From NCBI GenBank assembly GCA_023374045.1, contig CM041776.1, forward strand, positions 347,757,636 to 347,821,635: a DNA stretch of 64,000 nucleotides, given 5' to 3'. The notes below the pieces were generated by a model. That model saw only the letters and a list, made by a program, of their open reading frames with translations. It had not been told where the DNA came from and made no database searches. Shown here one piece after another: positions 46,792 to 58,224 of the stretch (position 1 is its first letter; each line of letters opens with the position of its first letter). The DNA comes from Limonium bicolor (lineage: Eukaryota; Streptophyta; Magnoliopsida; Caryophyllales; Plumbaginaceae). The translations under genes and the position numbers were made by a program.

Positions 46792-49700
46792 TGTAACACC
46801 CCATCCACAACGTCGCACTTATAACCATCTGCAGCGGAAATAAACCATCACATTACTTAATCCGTTGGTGTTACACGCCGTTAACCACCCACGTGGCTAA
46901 CAAGGCTAATGCATACACATTGTATCGGTCTGATGGACTAGATCCCCGAGCAACTACACATACAATCCTGATTCCATTTCCAACAATTATTTACATATAC
47001 ATCCACTGTACCGAGTATTCAACCAATGCCGATAACAATTCGGTCTTACTACACCTATAATACATACCCATTAAAGGCTACCCATGTTCAAACATCTACC
47101 CCGTCCTACTCTCGAACGGCTTCCAGCTCCTTGTACCTGAAATAGAAAAAGGAGAAAAGGGTGGCCCCCAAGGGGCTCAGCACCTTTGCTGGTATGGTAA
47201 TCCCGCAGCCCGCATGCTACCGGGCCACGCACAACTAATTGTCGTCTTAGCATGCTGTTGATTACATTTAAATCCTGCAAATAAGCCATAAATACACAAC
47301 ACATTGCATACACCCAACTATAGGGTTCAACAAACATCCAACACATCCACACATCCACACATAACAAATCAACATTGTTTCCTTAACCCTAGAGTGGCTC
47401 TCCTCTAACGGAGTTCTTCCTTAACAGACGACATTTACCCATCAATCAATATCCTGAAACACCTCCCATATTAACCGGAATTCACATCCATAGTCCATGA
47501 CAACATTAACACACAACACCACAATATGGTTCGCACTAGGAACCTTCACCATAGTTAATATACATTATGAGCCTGGAGATTGTAGCCAACCTCGTACTAA
47601 GCTCGTTACACAACACTCGCTACCGTCCTTATTGTCGGGCGAGTAACCTTCCTAAAGGTGGATCGGATTTGGTGACCCGAACACACCACACAAACACAAG
47701 TACAACCATTGTATGCCCCTGTGGCCCGACGTGAGTCAGTAATATAGCTTTGGTTAAGCTAAAGGGAAGATTGGAAACCCAATGAGTAAACAATCATAAC
47801 ACACACCAAGAGAGTCGAACCGGGTATGACATCGACTCCCGTCCATCACACGCGTGGCCGGAACATGACCGGACTCCTCACCCCCCATTAGTACATACAT
47901 ACTTATAAGTAAGTAGTTAGAGCTCCATTATGGAACCTATCACATCCACACACCATTCGGTATCACAACCGTGTTAAACATGCAAGGGAGGTTCACACAC
48001 TTGCAAACAATAACCATACACAACTAACTCACACATAGCCGTGGTTAGAACGTTCCCAAGGTTTGGGTCGTTAGCTCCGTATACCGATTTCTCATGTGTT
48101 CCTAGTTTTAGTTAGCTAAGGTTTAACACTTATTTGAGGTTAAACGGTATCGGGACCAGATTCGCCACATAAATGAATTACTATAAACTCATTTCATGTT
48201 TTATCTTACAAGGTGGCAAACACACAGAAAAACACATTGGCATACAAGCCGGTGTAATCCGGTAGGACACAGGTTGCAAGAAAACCATACCTGTCGCCGG
48301 AGTCCACTCTACCATGTCCACTTACGTTCCTCGAACAACAACTGGTACATTAAAGTTACCTTCATTAACATTGGGGTAATATGTTTGTGTAACGTCGAAA
48401 GACCATGATTCAACCCCGTTAACTAGTTAAATACCTTTGCATTTTAACTTGTTTTTCTCTTCCATTTTACCTTAACTTTTCACCCACCAAATTGTCATTA
48501 CAACTCACCTAACATGTCCTTAACATCCTTATAACATCATTACTTATCAATCCCCATCATTACACATCATTTTCACACCTTAAACAACATTTTTAGAGTG
48601 GTCCGGGACTTGTCCTTACCTTAAGTCCCGGATCAATACTTACAGAAACCCACGGTTTATTTTGGTAGGGTGGTCCGGGACATGGTCCCTAACTTAGGTC
48701 CCGGACCTATACTTAACCATTCTCTCGGTTTCTTTTGATGGGGTGGTCCGGGACTTCACATAGGTCCTAGGTCCCGGACCATTCTAGGCAAACAACCTCT
48801 CGGTAATTTAAGAAGGTTGGTCCGGGTCCTTGTACAAGACCCAAGTCCCGGACCTGAATCTGTATACAACTCACGGCCTAATTTTGATATATGGTCCGGG
48901 ATGTAATCCAGACCCTAAGTCCCGGACCGAACTACAGAGATTGACGTACTGCATTTTTCATGTCCTGCTGTGTAAGTTATTTACACCCATCAAAGTATAA
49001 ACTTCCCAGTACACTCTTATACTCAAAACTTCACCAAATATACACCACATAACAACATAGTGCACAATTTAAACTGCATAAATCTTAAACACTGAATTTC
49101 CCACAATATATTTGCCTTTGACCTGCAAAAACAAACAATACGTATGTCTTTTACTAGTCTCTTTGAGAACATTTTCTAAGTCATTTACCTTTGGCTCTTT
49201 AGGTAGTTTCCAGACAACATACGTTCATTTTCCAAAGGAATTTAAGCTACCTTTGGTTAACATAAAACATAGAGGAAACACCATTTTTCTTTGAGTTTCC
49301 ATACCTTGAAGCAAAGAGAAAAATAATACGTAAGAAGATGAACTCAAGCTCCTTCCATGGAGATTCCTCTTGGCACCAAAATGGAGCTCTTGGAGATTTG
49401 AAGGACTAAGTCGAAGAGCTTGATGAAACTAAGAGATCGGTGGTCTCGGTTTTAGATTTGGACAAGTGAGCAAGAAGTTACAAGGATTTGAAGTTGTATG
49501 TTGGTGCTGGTGCTGTTCGATCGTGAAGGAGAGAAGGAAGGGGATGGCTACGTGAAGCAAGAGGAATGAGAGAATGAATGATTGTAGTTGCTTTTGAAGA
49601 TATTTAATTATGTAAAGCAAATAGTGCTTTTTCAATTACTCACTTATCTACTCAAGTAGCTAGTACGGGTGGTGATTCACCACATGCAAACCGACCCCCA

Positions 49701-50230
49701 TTTAACAAAAGGGGTTATTTAGTCTTTTTTTTGTTCAATTAAATTACTCATGTTCATATGTTACAAACTAGCTTATTTTAGTTACTATTCATAATAACAA
49801 GGCACTTTGAAGCGAAATTCTTGATTCCCCATTGATTTAAACTTCCAAATGTGATACCAAATAGTACACATATTAATTAAAGAGTAATGATGGACATTTA
49901 GCCATTCAAAACTCATTTACAAGACAATTTTTCAAAAACGTGCTTTATGACTCCTTTAAGCACATTTTGTGTTTTAACTTGTTTTCAAGCTCGGTTTTCT
50001 TTGGTAATTATTTAATAGACTCATTAATATATAAGTAAAGTCTTGGTAAGTTTATTAAGTCTTAATCAAGACTATCCCAGGTCTAGAGCATATTTGTACT
50101 TATTGCCTTTTAGGCAATTAATTGTATTTACTATTCATTAAATTGTTTACTAATGTTTCTAAGACTATTTTTAGTCTTAATAATTTATTATTTAATGCTT
50201 AAACAACATACCTAGGTTTGGGGTATTTCA
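46792..50230 (-). repeat. Element C LTR 3 (5' LTR)
   Basis: 3439 bp. The body matches LTR 1 and 2 closely (hairpin array 48600-48928, U5 hairpin 46880-46901), but the first 70 bp or so and a patch near 47030-47080 are clearly different. Confidence 0.92.
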
Positions 50231-51878
50231 CCTAGGCTATTCACCACCCAAACCAACACTTAATCCACTTAGATTTCTACACAAATTTTGCCATAACTTG
50301 GCTACTTCTTCAACATTGCCCAAAAACTCATACCACCTTTAAATCATCCTAAAACTAGCCAAACCACAGGGTTCTATCAGCGCTCAATATCTCCTCATTA
50401 ATCAAGCAAAACTCATTACATCATAAGCATAATTCATCGAATACATAGCTCCCAAACAAGCATTAACTCACAAATGTTTTCTCACTTGCATTATTTCTAA
50501 GCAAGCACATTATCACCACAACTCAGTGGGATTCATTCATTTAATTAACCCTTCCCAAATGCTAAAACACATAGGTATACATTAGGGTTGGTTTCTTACC
50601 TTAATTCTCTTAAGTTTCTTTTAGACATTCTTCTCCTCTTCTCTTCATCCAAAATCGGTCATGGCCAATCACTAGCCCAATTCTCTAGACCAATATACCA
50701 ATGGTTATAAGGAGTACTATTAGTTCTCCTAACTATGAAAATAACTCATAAATTCAAGAGGAGGGCTCAAGGCATTAAATTTGACATTACCTTTGGAAAC
50801 CCTAGAATTGATTTGCCAAGAATCAAAGGAGGAGCTCCAACCCACCATTGGAGGCTTGGAGAATAGCTCAAAACAAGGAAAGGCAAGGCATTACAATGTG
50901 CCCAAAATCGGCCAACAAGAAGAGGTGAAGAAAAAATGCAATTTTCTTTAGAATTATACCTTGGATGAAAGAGGAAGCTTCAAGCTACAAAATAGAGTGC
51001 TCTTCTCTTCAAATGGGCAACACCCATGAAAATCAACTCCTCCTTTTTGAATTTTGAAAAGAGAGAATGATAGAGGGTGATGAGGATCACAAATATGTAA
51101 TTATTTTTCATCGGAGCAAGGATGAGACTTGAGCAAGGAGGAGAAGATGGAGAAAGCTTGCTTGGGCTCCCAGTCGTTCAGCACACAAGGAGGAGGAAGG
51201 AACCGTGGAGAAGGGGGAAAGAAGAAGGGAAGGTGAGAGGAAAGAGAGTGAGGGAAATGTTAATGCTTTTGCTTTTACTTTTCTCTCTCCTCCTTTTCTT
51301 TCTTCTTTATTGCTAACTAATAAACAAGAGAGGGGGAGGCTTCTTATTTAATAAAACCGGCCCCCACTAGCTAGTTAAGCTGGAGCGTTTTCCGGTTTCT
51401 GACAAAACGCTCGTTATTTTACCCGGTTTGGCATATTCACTAACCGGGCCCGTTTTCTGGATTTTTCTGTTTCTTTATTCTTAATAGTTATTAAGCTTCC
51501 ATTAATACTTAATTATAGTTATTTAATCAACTATAATTTTTACGGGTTGTTTGACCACTTAAAGTCACGTTTTCGGGTTTTCTCGAAAAACGTGCTTTTA
51601 AAACTCCGTTAGCGTTTTAATCCATTATTTGGATCCGTTTTCTTCGGGAATCATTCCCGTATACTAATTAGGCCTAACTAAGCCTTAGGAATCCATCGGA
51701 CCCTTACGAGATCATTTATCTCTTATTTAAAATTTAATGCGCATTTAGCGTTTTTCGCGTTTAACGCATTTTCTCTTCTTTTGGGTTTATTCTTTTTACC
51801 AATACTCTCTAGGCACAATTAGGCCCTTAATAATTTCATTAGAGTAATTAAATCACCATTTTTAGATCCGGGGTATTA
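50231..51878 (-). repeat. A-type LTR fragment (F), reverse orientation
   Basis: On the minus strand it starts near 51878 with TAATACCCC and is similar to the first 1.7 kb of the A LTR. Shared blocks include AAAACGCTAACGGAGT, TTTTCGAGAAAACCCGAAAACG and GGTTAGTGAATA with CCGGGTAAA. It is inserted in the hAT transposase after its CAF codons. It is cut at 50230 by element C and its remainder is not found. The purine-rich ORF at 51122-51316 is low complexity. Confidence 0.75.
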
Positions 51879-52306
51879 AAATGCACATGCTTGAATTTTC
51901 AACCACTTAACCGCCTCAATGGAAGTTTTCAAGCGTAATCTATTACCATGATTGCTGAGATGTTGCTTGTGTATCAAAGTCTCTAAATGGCCTAATTGAT
52001 TCTTCAAATTCTCGTAACAACTCACTGAATATTGATGTGCTGAGTTAGAGTTCTTACCTTCATGATGAACAAAAGCATAATTCCATCATTCACCTTTTTC
52101 CAATTATTGAACCCTTTTGATGTAAATGTGTCTGACCCACATCCTTCACTAGGCTTCTTGTCAAACAGATAGCAAGGAAGACAAAATGCAGCATCTTTGG
52201 TCTCTGAATCTAATAAGAGAAATTGAAACCACTTTGCTTGAAACCTACGCCGATGACGGTCACCCGTAAATGGGTAATTTGATTTATGAAGCTGATAAGG
52301 ACCGAG
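51879..52306 (-). pseudogene. hAT transposase, TTF zinc finger and following segment
   Basis: Minus-strand remnant. 52306-52022 gives GPYQLHKSNYPF, RRFQAKWFQFLLLDSETKDA and AFCLPCYLFDKKPSEG, the TTF-type zinc finger that precedes hAT transposase domains and binds transposon DNA. 51945-51880 gives RLRLKTSIEAVKWLKIQACAF, the next conserved block, in another frame after stops. The catalytic domain and dimerisation region are missing. The sequence continues upstream at 54888 once the solo LTR is removed. Confidence 0.85.
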
Positions 52307-54004
52307 TGAAATACCCCTAATTTTAGAATACATATACTATAAAGTTTACAAATATAATATACAGATTGCAGATATATTATGTAGCCTATGAGTATATTAT
52401 AATATTTACAAGCATAATGTATAGTATTTAATAAAGATTTATTTGTTTTAATAAATATCCCGTTTTGAAAATAAATCGGTTGTGATTTTTAATGTATTAG
52501 TAATAATCATCATATTTATCTGGTTAGTTTAATATTAAAACGAAGTTATAATAATAATCTTACAACTTAAATACTACTATGATTTAACTATACTAAATAA
52601 GTATGTTTAATCCATCATTTTCATCCTTTGAGTTGTCCTGATTTTATTAATGAACTAATTTTAACTATTCATATTTCATACTTTAATCAGTCAACACTTT
52701 TCCCTTATTTCCTAACCTTACTTAATGAAACAGTTTTAACTTTCTACCTTCCCAACCCTAGTTTTCTATTTAATTAAGGAGAGTTTAATTTGCTTTACTG
52801 AATAATGAGGTTATACTCACTCTCTTCAGTTTCCGTTCCCGACTACTTTATATACCCTCATCTGCTATTGCATTTTATCTACCCATCCTCTCTCCCTAAT
52901 ACCCCTCTTCTTCACCGAGACTGAAAAGGAAAAAAAATCCTTCTCTGTTTGGCTCTTTCAATCTCTGCGCCTACACCTACAGTTAACAGCACTTGCAGAA
53001 AACAAACGGTACAAACCCCTCCATTCTTTTACTGTTGTGTCTGTATCAAAGATTCAAAAAGGAAAAAAAATAATAACAATCTCCCCCTCTGTGTTGTTGT
53101 GTTCATATGCGAAAACAAAATGATACCTGTCTCTCACTCACTTATCTAAACTGTTGTTCCTGATTAAAAAAAAACCTATCTCTCATTTCTGCACTTTGTT
53201 CCTCCTACCCAGACACAAAAAGGAAAAAATGTAAAGTTTGCTAGTTACCCTGCTACACTCTGACAAAAAATAAATAAATAAATCACTTACCTCATCTCTT
53301 CATGTCTGCGGACAACAAAAAGAAAATGTGAAGCTAGCTACATCTATACTATAGTCACGTACAACACTTACAATCCCACTGATGACATCATTGCCGATGT
53401 CAGACAAATTCGTCTCTATTATTATCCTTTCTTTCTTTTATCTTTTCCTATTCAGCACACTAATAGTTTAAATGTTTGTTATAATATGCGGTTATATATA
53501 TATATATTATAATTATGATTTATAGTAATTTATCTCTAATTAAATTCAGAGACTCCGGGTATCTAACAAATACCCGTTATTTTATTTAGGCTCCAAATTT
53601 GGGAGCAAGGAACAGTAATTGAAGTCGTGTTTGGTTGTGCAGATAGTTTCTAGATTTCAGGTAAGTTACCGCGTTCACTAACTTGTATTAACTGCGTAAA
53701 ATAAATCTTTTGTGGTGGTTATGATTTTTATCTGTGAGTGATTATTTTTGGGAATGAATTGTTTGCGATAACGATTACTAGAAATATTTAAGTGCGCAGT
53801 TTATTATATAGTGATTAATTGGATATTATTTTTGGAGGAAACACATGAGGAAATGTTAATGATATGATTATGTGAGATTGCAATTATTTAGTCAAGATTA
53901 TTATGGCATGATTGAATTATTGTGGTATATGTGGAAATTAAAGAGATTATAAGGTGAATAATAACAATGAATAAATGAATTATAAGGAAGAGTATACCAT
54001 GGTA

Positions 54005-54101
54005 CATGTGGGCCGTATTAGGACACATGGATGAGATGATAAATGCGGGCCGCATTAGGACGCATAAGTTTGAGATACTGTGGGCCGCACTAGGACACAG
54101 T
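54005..54101 (+). repeat. Three hairpins with constant 13-nt loop in solo LTR E
   Basis: Stems CATGTG/CACATG (54005-54029), ATGCG/CGCAT (54043-54065) and ACTGTG/CACAGT (54077-54101) all enclose a 13-nt loop GGCCGYAYTAGGA. Stems differ but each pairs fully. Confidence 0.85.
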
Positions 54102-54170
54102 TAGCCCTAGATCTACTCCTTAGTCCTTTGAACTATTGGGGGGTGTGCACACTTAAGGATTTAGTGGCGA

Positions 54171-54301
54171 GTTGGATTCCCGGCTGCGTGTTGGGGTCCG
54201 GGTTACAGCTGCGTGTTGTACCCAAAAGTGAGAAAGTTGGATTCCCAGCTGCGTGTTGGGGTCCGGGTTACAGCTGCGTGTTGTACCCAAAAGTTGAGAA
54301 A
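54171..54301 (+). repeat. 65-bp tandem duplication in solo LTR E
   Basis: Two adjacent copies starting GTTGGATTCCC and containing GCTGCGTGTTG twice each; a third partial, divergent unit follows. Confidence 0.88.
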
Positions 54302-54887
54302 AGTTGTTTTGCCCTGGCTACGTGTTGGGACAAGGAAGATAATTAAAATAATCTGACTAATATATTCTTGGGTTACGAAAGAAATCAAATGTGGAGTATT
54401 TTACATTTATGATAATTTTGTGTTGTGTGTTAATAATTTTGAAACGAGTTGTATGTTGTGTGGTTATATTATTAAAAATGATTTCTAAAGAGAAAATGAT
54501 TTTTACGTAGTGAAGTGGTAGCTTACTCAGTTTTTCTGACTTTACGGTGGCTCTTTGTGTGTTTGTTTGGATTTCTGCCACAGGTGTTGATGTGCTTGGG
54601 GTTTGGGAAGACGACAGCACATAGACTGGTTATTTGTAATTGAATTTTATTTACGCTTTTAGACTTCAACAATTTTATAGAATTGTTATTATGGACATTG
54701 GATTTTCTTGTTAAAAATAATGATTTGGTTATTTAGTTAAATATTTAGGCCTTAGCACTCGTTTATTTGCGAGTGTGGCAATAATACTCCGGATTAGGTT
54801 TTAATTCCGCTGCTTATTAACATTAAACGTGAATTGTAAAAAAATTAACCAAATCAAAGGTTAGAAAATCCGGGGTGTTACACCGAG

Positions 54888-55159
54888 CTTTATATAATTT
54901 CTTCTTATTACATCACGCTGGTCACTAGGATAGTCCCAAATTGAAGTTCGAGCACCAGGATCATGGATCAAGGAATTGATATTGAATTTATCAAACTTCA
55001 GCAGCTCTAAATTTTGGAGTTGAGGAGCTTCAGAGGTGGCTCTTCCTCACAATCAGATTGGTCTTGAGGATTAGATTTTTCAATTGGTACATCATCTTGT
55101 TGTGTGCGAGTGTCACTTACAAGACTTCTTTTTGGCTTGAAAAATGAATCGATCGTTTT
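54888..55159 (-). pseudogene. hAT transposase N-terminus
   Basis: Minus strand from about 55159: KTIDSFFKPKRS, an acidic/serine linker, then SIHDPGARTSIWDYP-like sequence, DQRDVIRRNYIKLG. This is the standard start of TTF-type hAT transposases. It continues into GPYQ at 52306 across the solo LTR. At least one stop or frame break lies in the middle. Confidence 0.82.
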
Positions 55160-56255
55160 TACTTTATCAATAACTTATCTGAAAAATTACAGAGAAAAAA
55201 AACAAGGTTACTTACTTACTTATACTATAATAAATTAAACATTGTATAGATACAATTGTAGCTAATTGATAATATTAAACATGGATTTATGTAACAATAA
55301 AATGAATTAAAAAATATGATTAAGTACTGAAAATCTAGAAGAAATAAATAAAGGACAATTATTAAACAAAACCAAATATTTTCACACCCAACATACTTCA
55401 TCACTAATCTAAAAAAAGTGTAGACAAAAAATCTATTTATAATTTTCAACTAGTTGTAACCTAATTAGTTAGCATTTAGTGGCGTACAAAAAGATTTAGT
55501 AAGATTATGTATTATCATTTTTTATCTAAAATTTCTCTTTTTTATTTGTTTTTTGTTTACTTATTCCTCTTGGTTTATTCCCTTCTTTTGAGGTTCTTGT
55601 TATTATTTTCAATCAATATCAAATATTTGTTTTCTCCTTCCTCTCTTTATATTCACAACAATTATTCCCTTCTTCTGTTCTTCAATCCCTCCACTTTGCC
55701 TATCACTTATTCTTCTATAATCAAACAAACAAAAAAATAGAAAAAAAAGCTACAACAAAAATCTGTATCTACTAAAGGTTTGGGATCAAAATTTATACCT
55801 GATCTCATCCGCTCCTCTATCGTTTTGGTTGTTGCTCTCGTCTCTCTCTTGCTTCCTGCTCCTTACTATTCTCAAACGGTGCTCAGACTTCAACCTCTTA
55901 AAATTCTCTCTCTGTAATGTGACTTGAGCTGCTCGGTTGGTTGCTTCCCTCTCAGGAAAATGTGAAATGATGGTCATCTCCCCACCTTACCAACATGACG
56001 ACAGCAACAATACGTAAGCAACATTTTTTTTCTTTCTCTGAGTAGTTTAATATATTTGAAAAGAAAAAAAGTAATGATGAGATTGTACATGTTATTGGGA
56101 TTATACACGTTTCTAGGGAGGGAGATGTTTTACAGAGAGAAAAATATTGGGGTTGGGGCCATATCAGTATCAGGTATTTTATTATATATACTTTTTTTAA
56201 ATTGGGGGGGGGGGGGGGGGAGGCCCACCCAACAGTGGCCTTACCTCCGCCACTG
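55160..56255 (-). other. hAT 5' leader and terminus
   Basis: AT-rich non-coding sequence between the transposase start and the CAGTGGCGGAGG terminus (56255-56244). Contains a 17-G run at 56204-56220. Hydrophobic ORFs here are low complexity. Confidence 0.55.
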
Positions 56256-58039
56256 GTTTGGTGCATCAAACTTGTAAGTAATCTCTTAAAACACATTTTA
56301 TACTTTAAAGCACATCAATTTGTGTAGCAAATATGGCTGAGAGCTTAGTGTGGGGAATTATCTATTATGACCAAATAATGCACATAACATTATGGGAACA
56401 CATTTGACTAAGCTACCTAAGTGTTTTAATGACTTGGATGTCAAAATTATTAGTTAAAAGGGGTGGAAATGCAAAACCGAAAAGTTCTGGGTAGAAATTT
56501 AAATAGCCGAGGGTTATTATGTTATAATGAGTTTTTATGTTCATTTAAAGTTAAGTTTGGGCTTTGTAATAAGGCCATGTATTTAGGCCACATTTATAAC
56601 TTATTTAGTGTTTTTATGCATTAAAGTTAAGTATTTGTTTAGTATTAAGTTTGATGGGAAAATCTGGTATTAAGGGTTATTTGGAGTATTATAACCACCT
56701 ACAAAGTTTAGTGTGAAAATACCTACGAGTTAAGTGATGTTGGATGGAGTTTAATGTCAAAATAGCTTTTAAAAGTGATTAAGAACTTAAAGGAAGTTCT
56801 AGTGAACAAATGGGCAAAGTACGAGTGGTTAAGTGTGAATAAATAAAATTTAGAGATCAAAGTGTGAATAGGCCGAAAGTTGAGCTTTGTTGGGTTTAAG
56901 ATGCAAAATACAAGTTTTAGTAAAATTAAGTACTAATATGAAAACTCTTGAAAATATTTAGGGTCAAATTGTAATTTCTGAAAAGTTATGGTTAAAACCG
57001 AGGCGAGGGTCAACCTTAGGTGAAGGATGGGGTTTTGAGTAAATTAGAGAAAGAAATAATTATATTAGGAATTTAATGAGGTTTAGAGTTAATTGTAAGT
57101 TTGGAAAACTTATGTGGCCAAAGTGTAAATTCCAGAAAGATAGGGGCGAAAAGGAATTCGAACATATACTAGGGGGCTGTTCATAAAATTATGGAAGTTT
57201 TAGGGTGAAAATTGGACATAAATTAGGAAGATTATATAATGTAAGAGTTAAGGATTAAATTGTAAAGTTGTAAAGTGAAGTGGGCCAAATCATAAATAAG
57301 GAAAAGTTTAGGGTGAAAGGATTAAATTTGGACAGACAAGGGTCGGTTCGGGAACTATATAATTTTGGTGTAAATTTTGGGTTAAAATTAAATATGATTG
57401 GAAAATATTATAATATGTTATTTGGAGTGTAATTGTAATTTTGTAAAAGATTTTGTGGAAGAAATGTAATATATGGAAAATGGAGGGTGAATGCGTGAAG
57501 GATAAAGAGTTAGGAAAGAATTATAGTATATGGTGGGAAATGTCGATGATGTTACATTAAATATAAAGCCTTAGTATTCATTAAGGTGGAAATTAGTATA
57601 TGTTAAGGAATTTTGTAATTCACATAAAATGTTGTGAATATTTGAGAAATAATGAATTATATGATAAAGCTTGAGAACTCAATAGGCTTAGAGTAAAGTA
57701 TAAGGTATGATATGACATGATATAACATTAAGAATATGGTCTTAATGTTAGTATGTGAAAGCTAGCACAATTAAGGAGATTAGTGCTTCACATAAAATAT
57801 TAAGGTTTAGCCTTTATAAAAGGAATTTTATCATTCATATAGATTAATATGAATATTTGAAGTTTGGTGAATTATATAATATGGTTGGAGAATCACATTG
57901 AGTAATGTATAGTATAATATGAAGTGAAGAATTTCATTATAAAACATTAGGCATAAGATCTAATGTTAAGGTGTAAAGAATTGAATAAATATAGGAATTA
58001 TATAATTCAAGGGATTTTATTATGAATTATATAAACACG

Positions 58040-58094
58040 TTGACTTGGGTACATTGACTATGTCAACCTAATTGACCAAGTCAACCAATTGACC
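58040..58094. promoter_or_regulatory. W-box cluster
   Basis: Five TTGACC/T cores in 55 bp: 58040, 58054, 58072 and 58089 on the plus strand and one complement at 58079. Two more lie near 59086. Such motifs bind WRKY factors; function here is untested. Confidence 0.4.
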
Positions 58095-58187
58095 AAAGAG
58101 GGTCTAGTTGATCAACTCATAAATTAAATTAGAAGTTAAAGATTAATAATACTACAAGGTCAATATAAGTATAGTAACCAACTATAT

Positions 58188-58189
<2 letters not shown>

Positions 58190-58221
<32 letters not shown>
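58190..58221. repeat. (TA)n microsatellite
   Basis: About 16 uninterrupted TA dinucleotides. Confidence 0.97.

Positions 58222-58224
<3 letters not shown>

Larger units (their letters stand above)
30119..50230 (-). mobile_element. Element C: tandem LTR-internal-LTR-internal-LTR retrotransposon
   Basis: Read on the minus strand: 5' LTR (46792-50230), internal (42002-46791), middle LTR (38536-42001), internal (33559-38535), 3' LTR (30119-33558). Each internal region has a primer site next to its right-hand LTR and a polypurine tract next to its left-hand LTR. The two internal regions are almost identical. No gag or pol motif is visible in about 5 kb, so it is a LARD-like non-autonomous element. 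LTR ends, primer site, hairpin leader and PPT match element B. Flanks are GTTTA and CCTAG, so no target duplication is present. Confidence 0.9.
52307..54882 (+). mobile_element. Solo LTR (E) inserted in the hAT transposase
   Basis: Starts TGAAATACCCC and ends GGGGTGTTACA; CCGAG at 52302-52306 is repeated at 54883-54887. No internal region, so it formed by LTR-LTR recombination. It contains a covarying hairpin array (54005-54101), a 65-bp tandem duplication (54171-54301) and a terminal hairpin (54756-54775). The ORF at 54080-54346 merely crosses these repeats. Confidence 0.92.
51879..56255 (-). mobile_element. Broken hAT transposon with TTF-type transposase
   Basis: The 5' terminus is at 56255 with CAGTGGCGGAGG on the minus strand, a start typical of plant hAT elements, followed by C-rich sequence (17 consecutive G on the plus strand, 56204-56220). 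Transposase pieces follow at 55159-54888, 52306-52022 and 52020-51879. A solo LTR splits it, and the 3' part is lost at the LTR F insertion. Confidence 0.8.

Noticed and set aside
30119..50230. Two independent insertions of C side by side
   Set aside because: The middle LTR is shared by both units and no duplication lies between them, so one tandem array is simpler.
51122..51316. Basic and leucine-rich small ORF
   Set aside because: Lies in LTR F, purine- then pyrimidine-rich, no homology recognised.
55507..55740. Hydrophobic ORF resembling a membrane peptide
   Set aside because: T-rich low-complexity sequence in the hAT leader with no other coding sign.
56204..56220. G-run as a quadruplex or regulatory signal
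   Set aside because: A homopolymer of 17 G within the hAT terminus; probably slippage-prone and of uncertain length.
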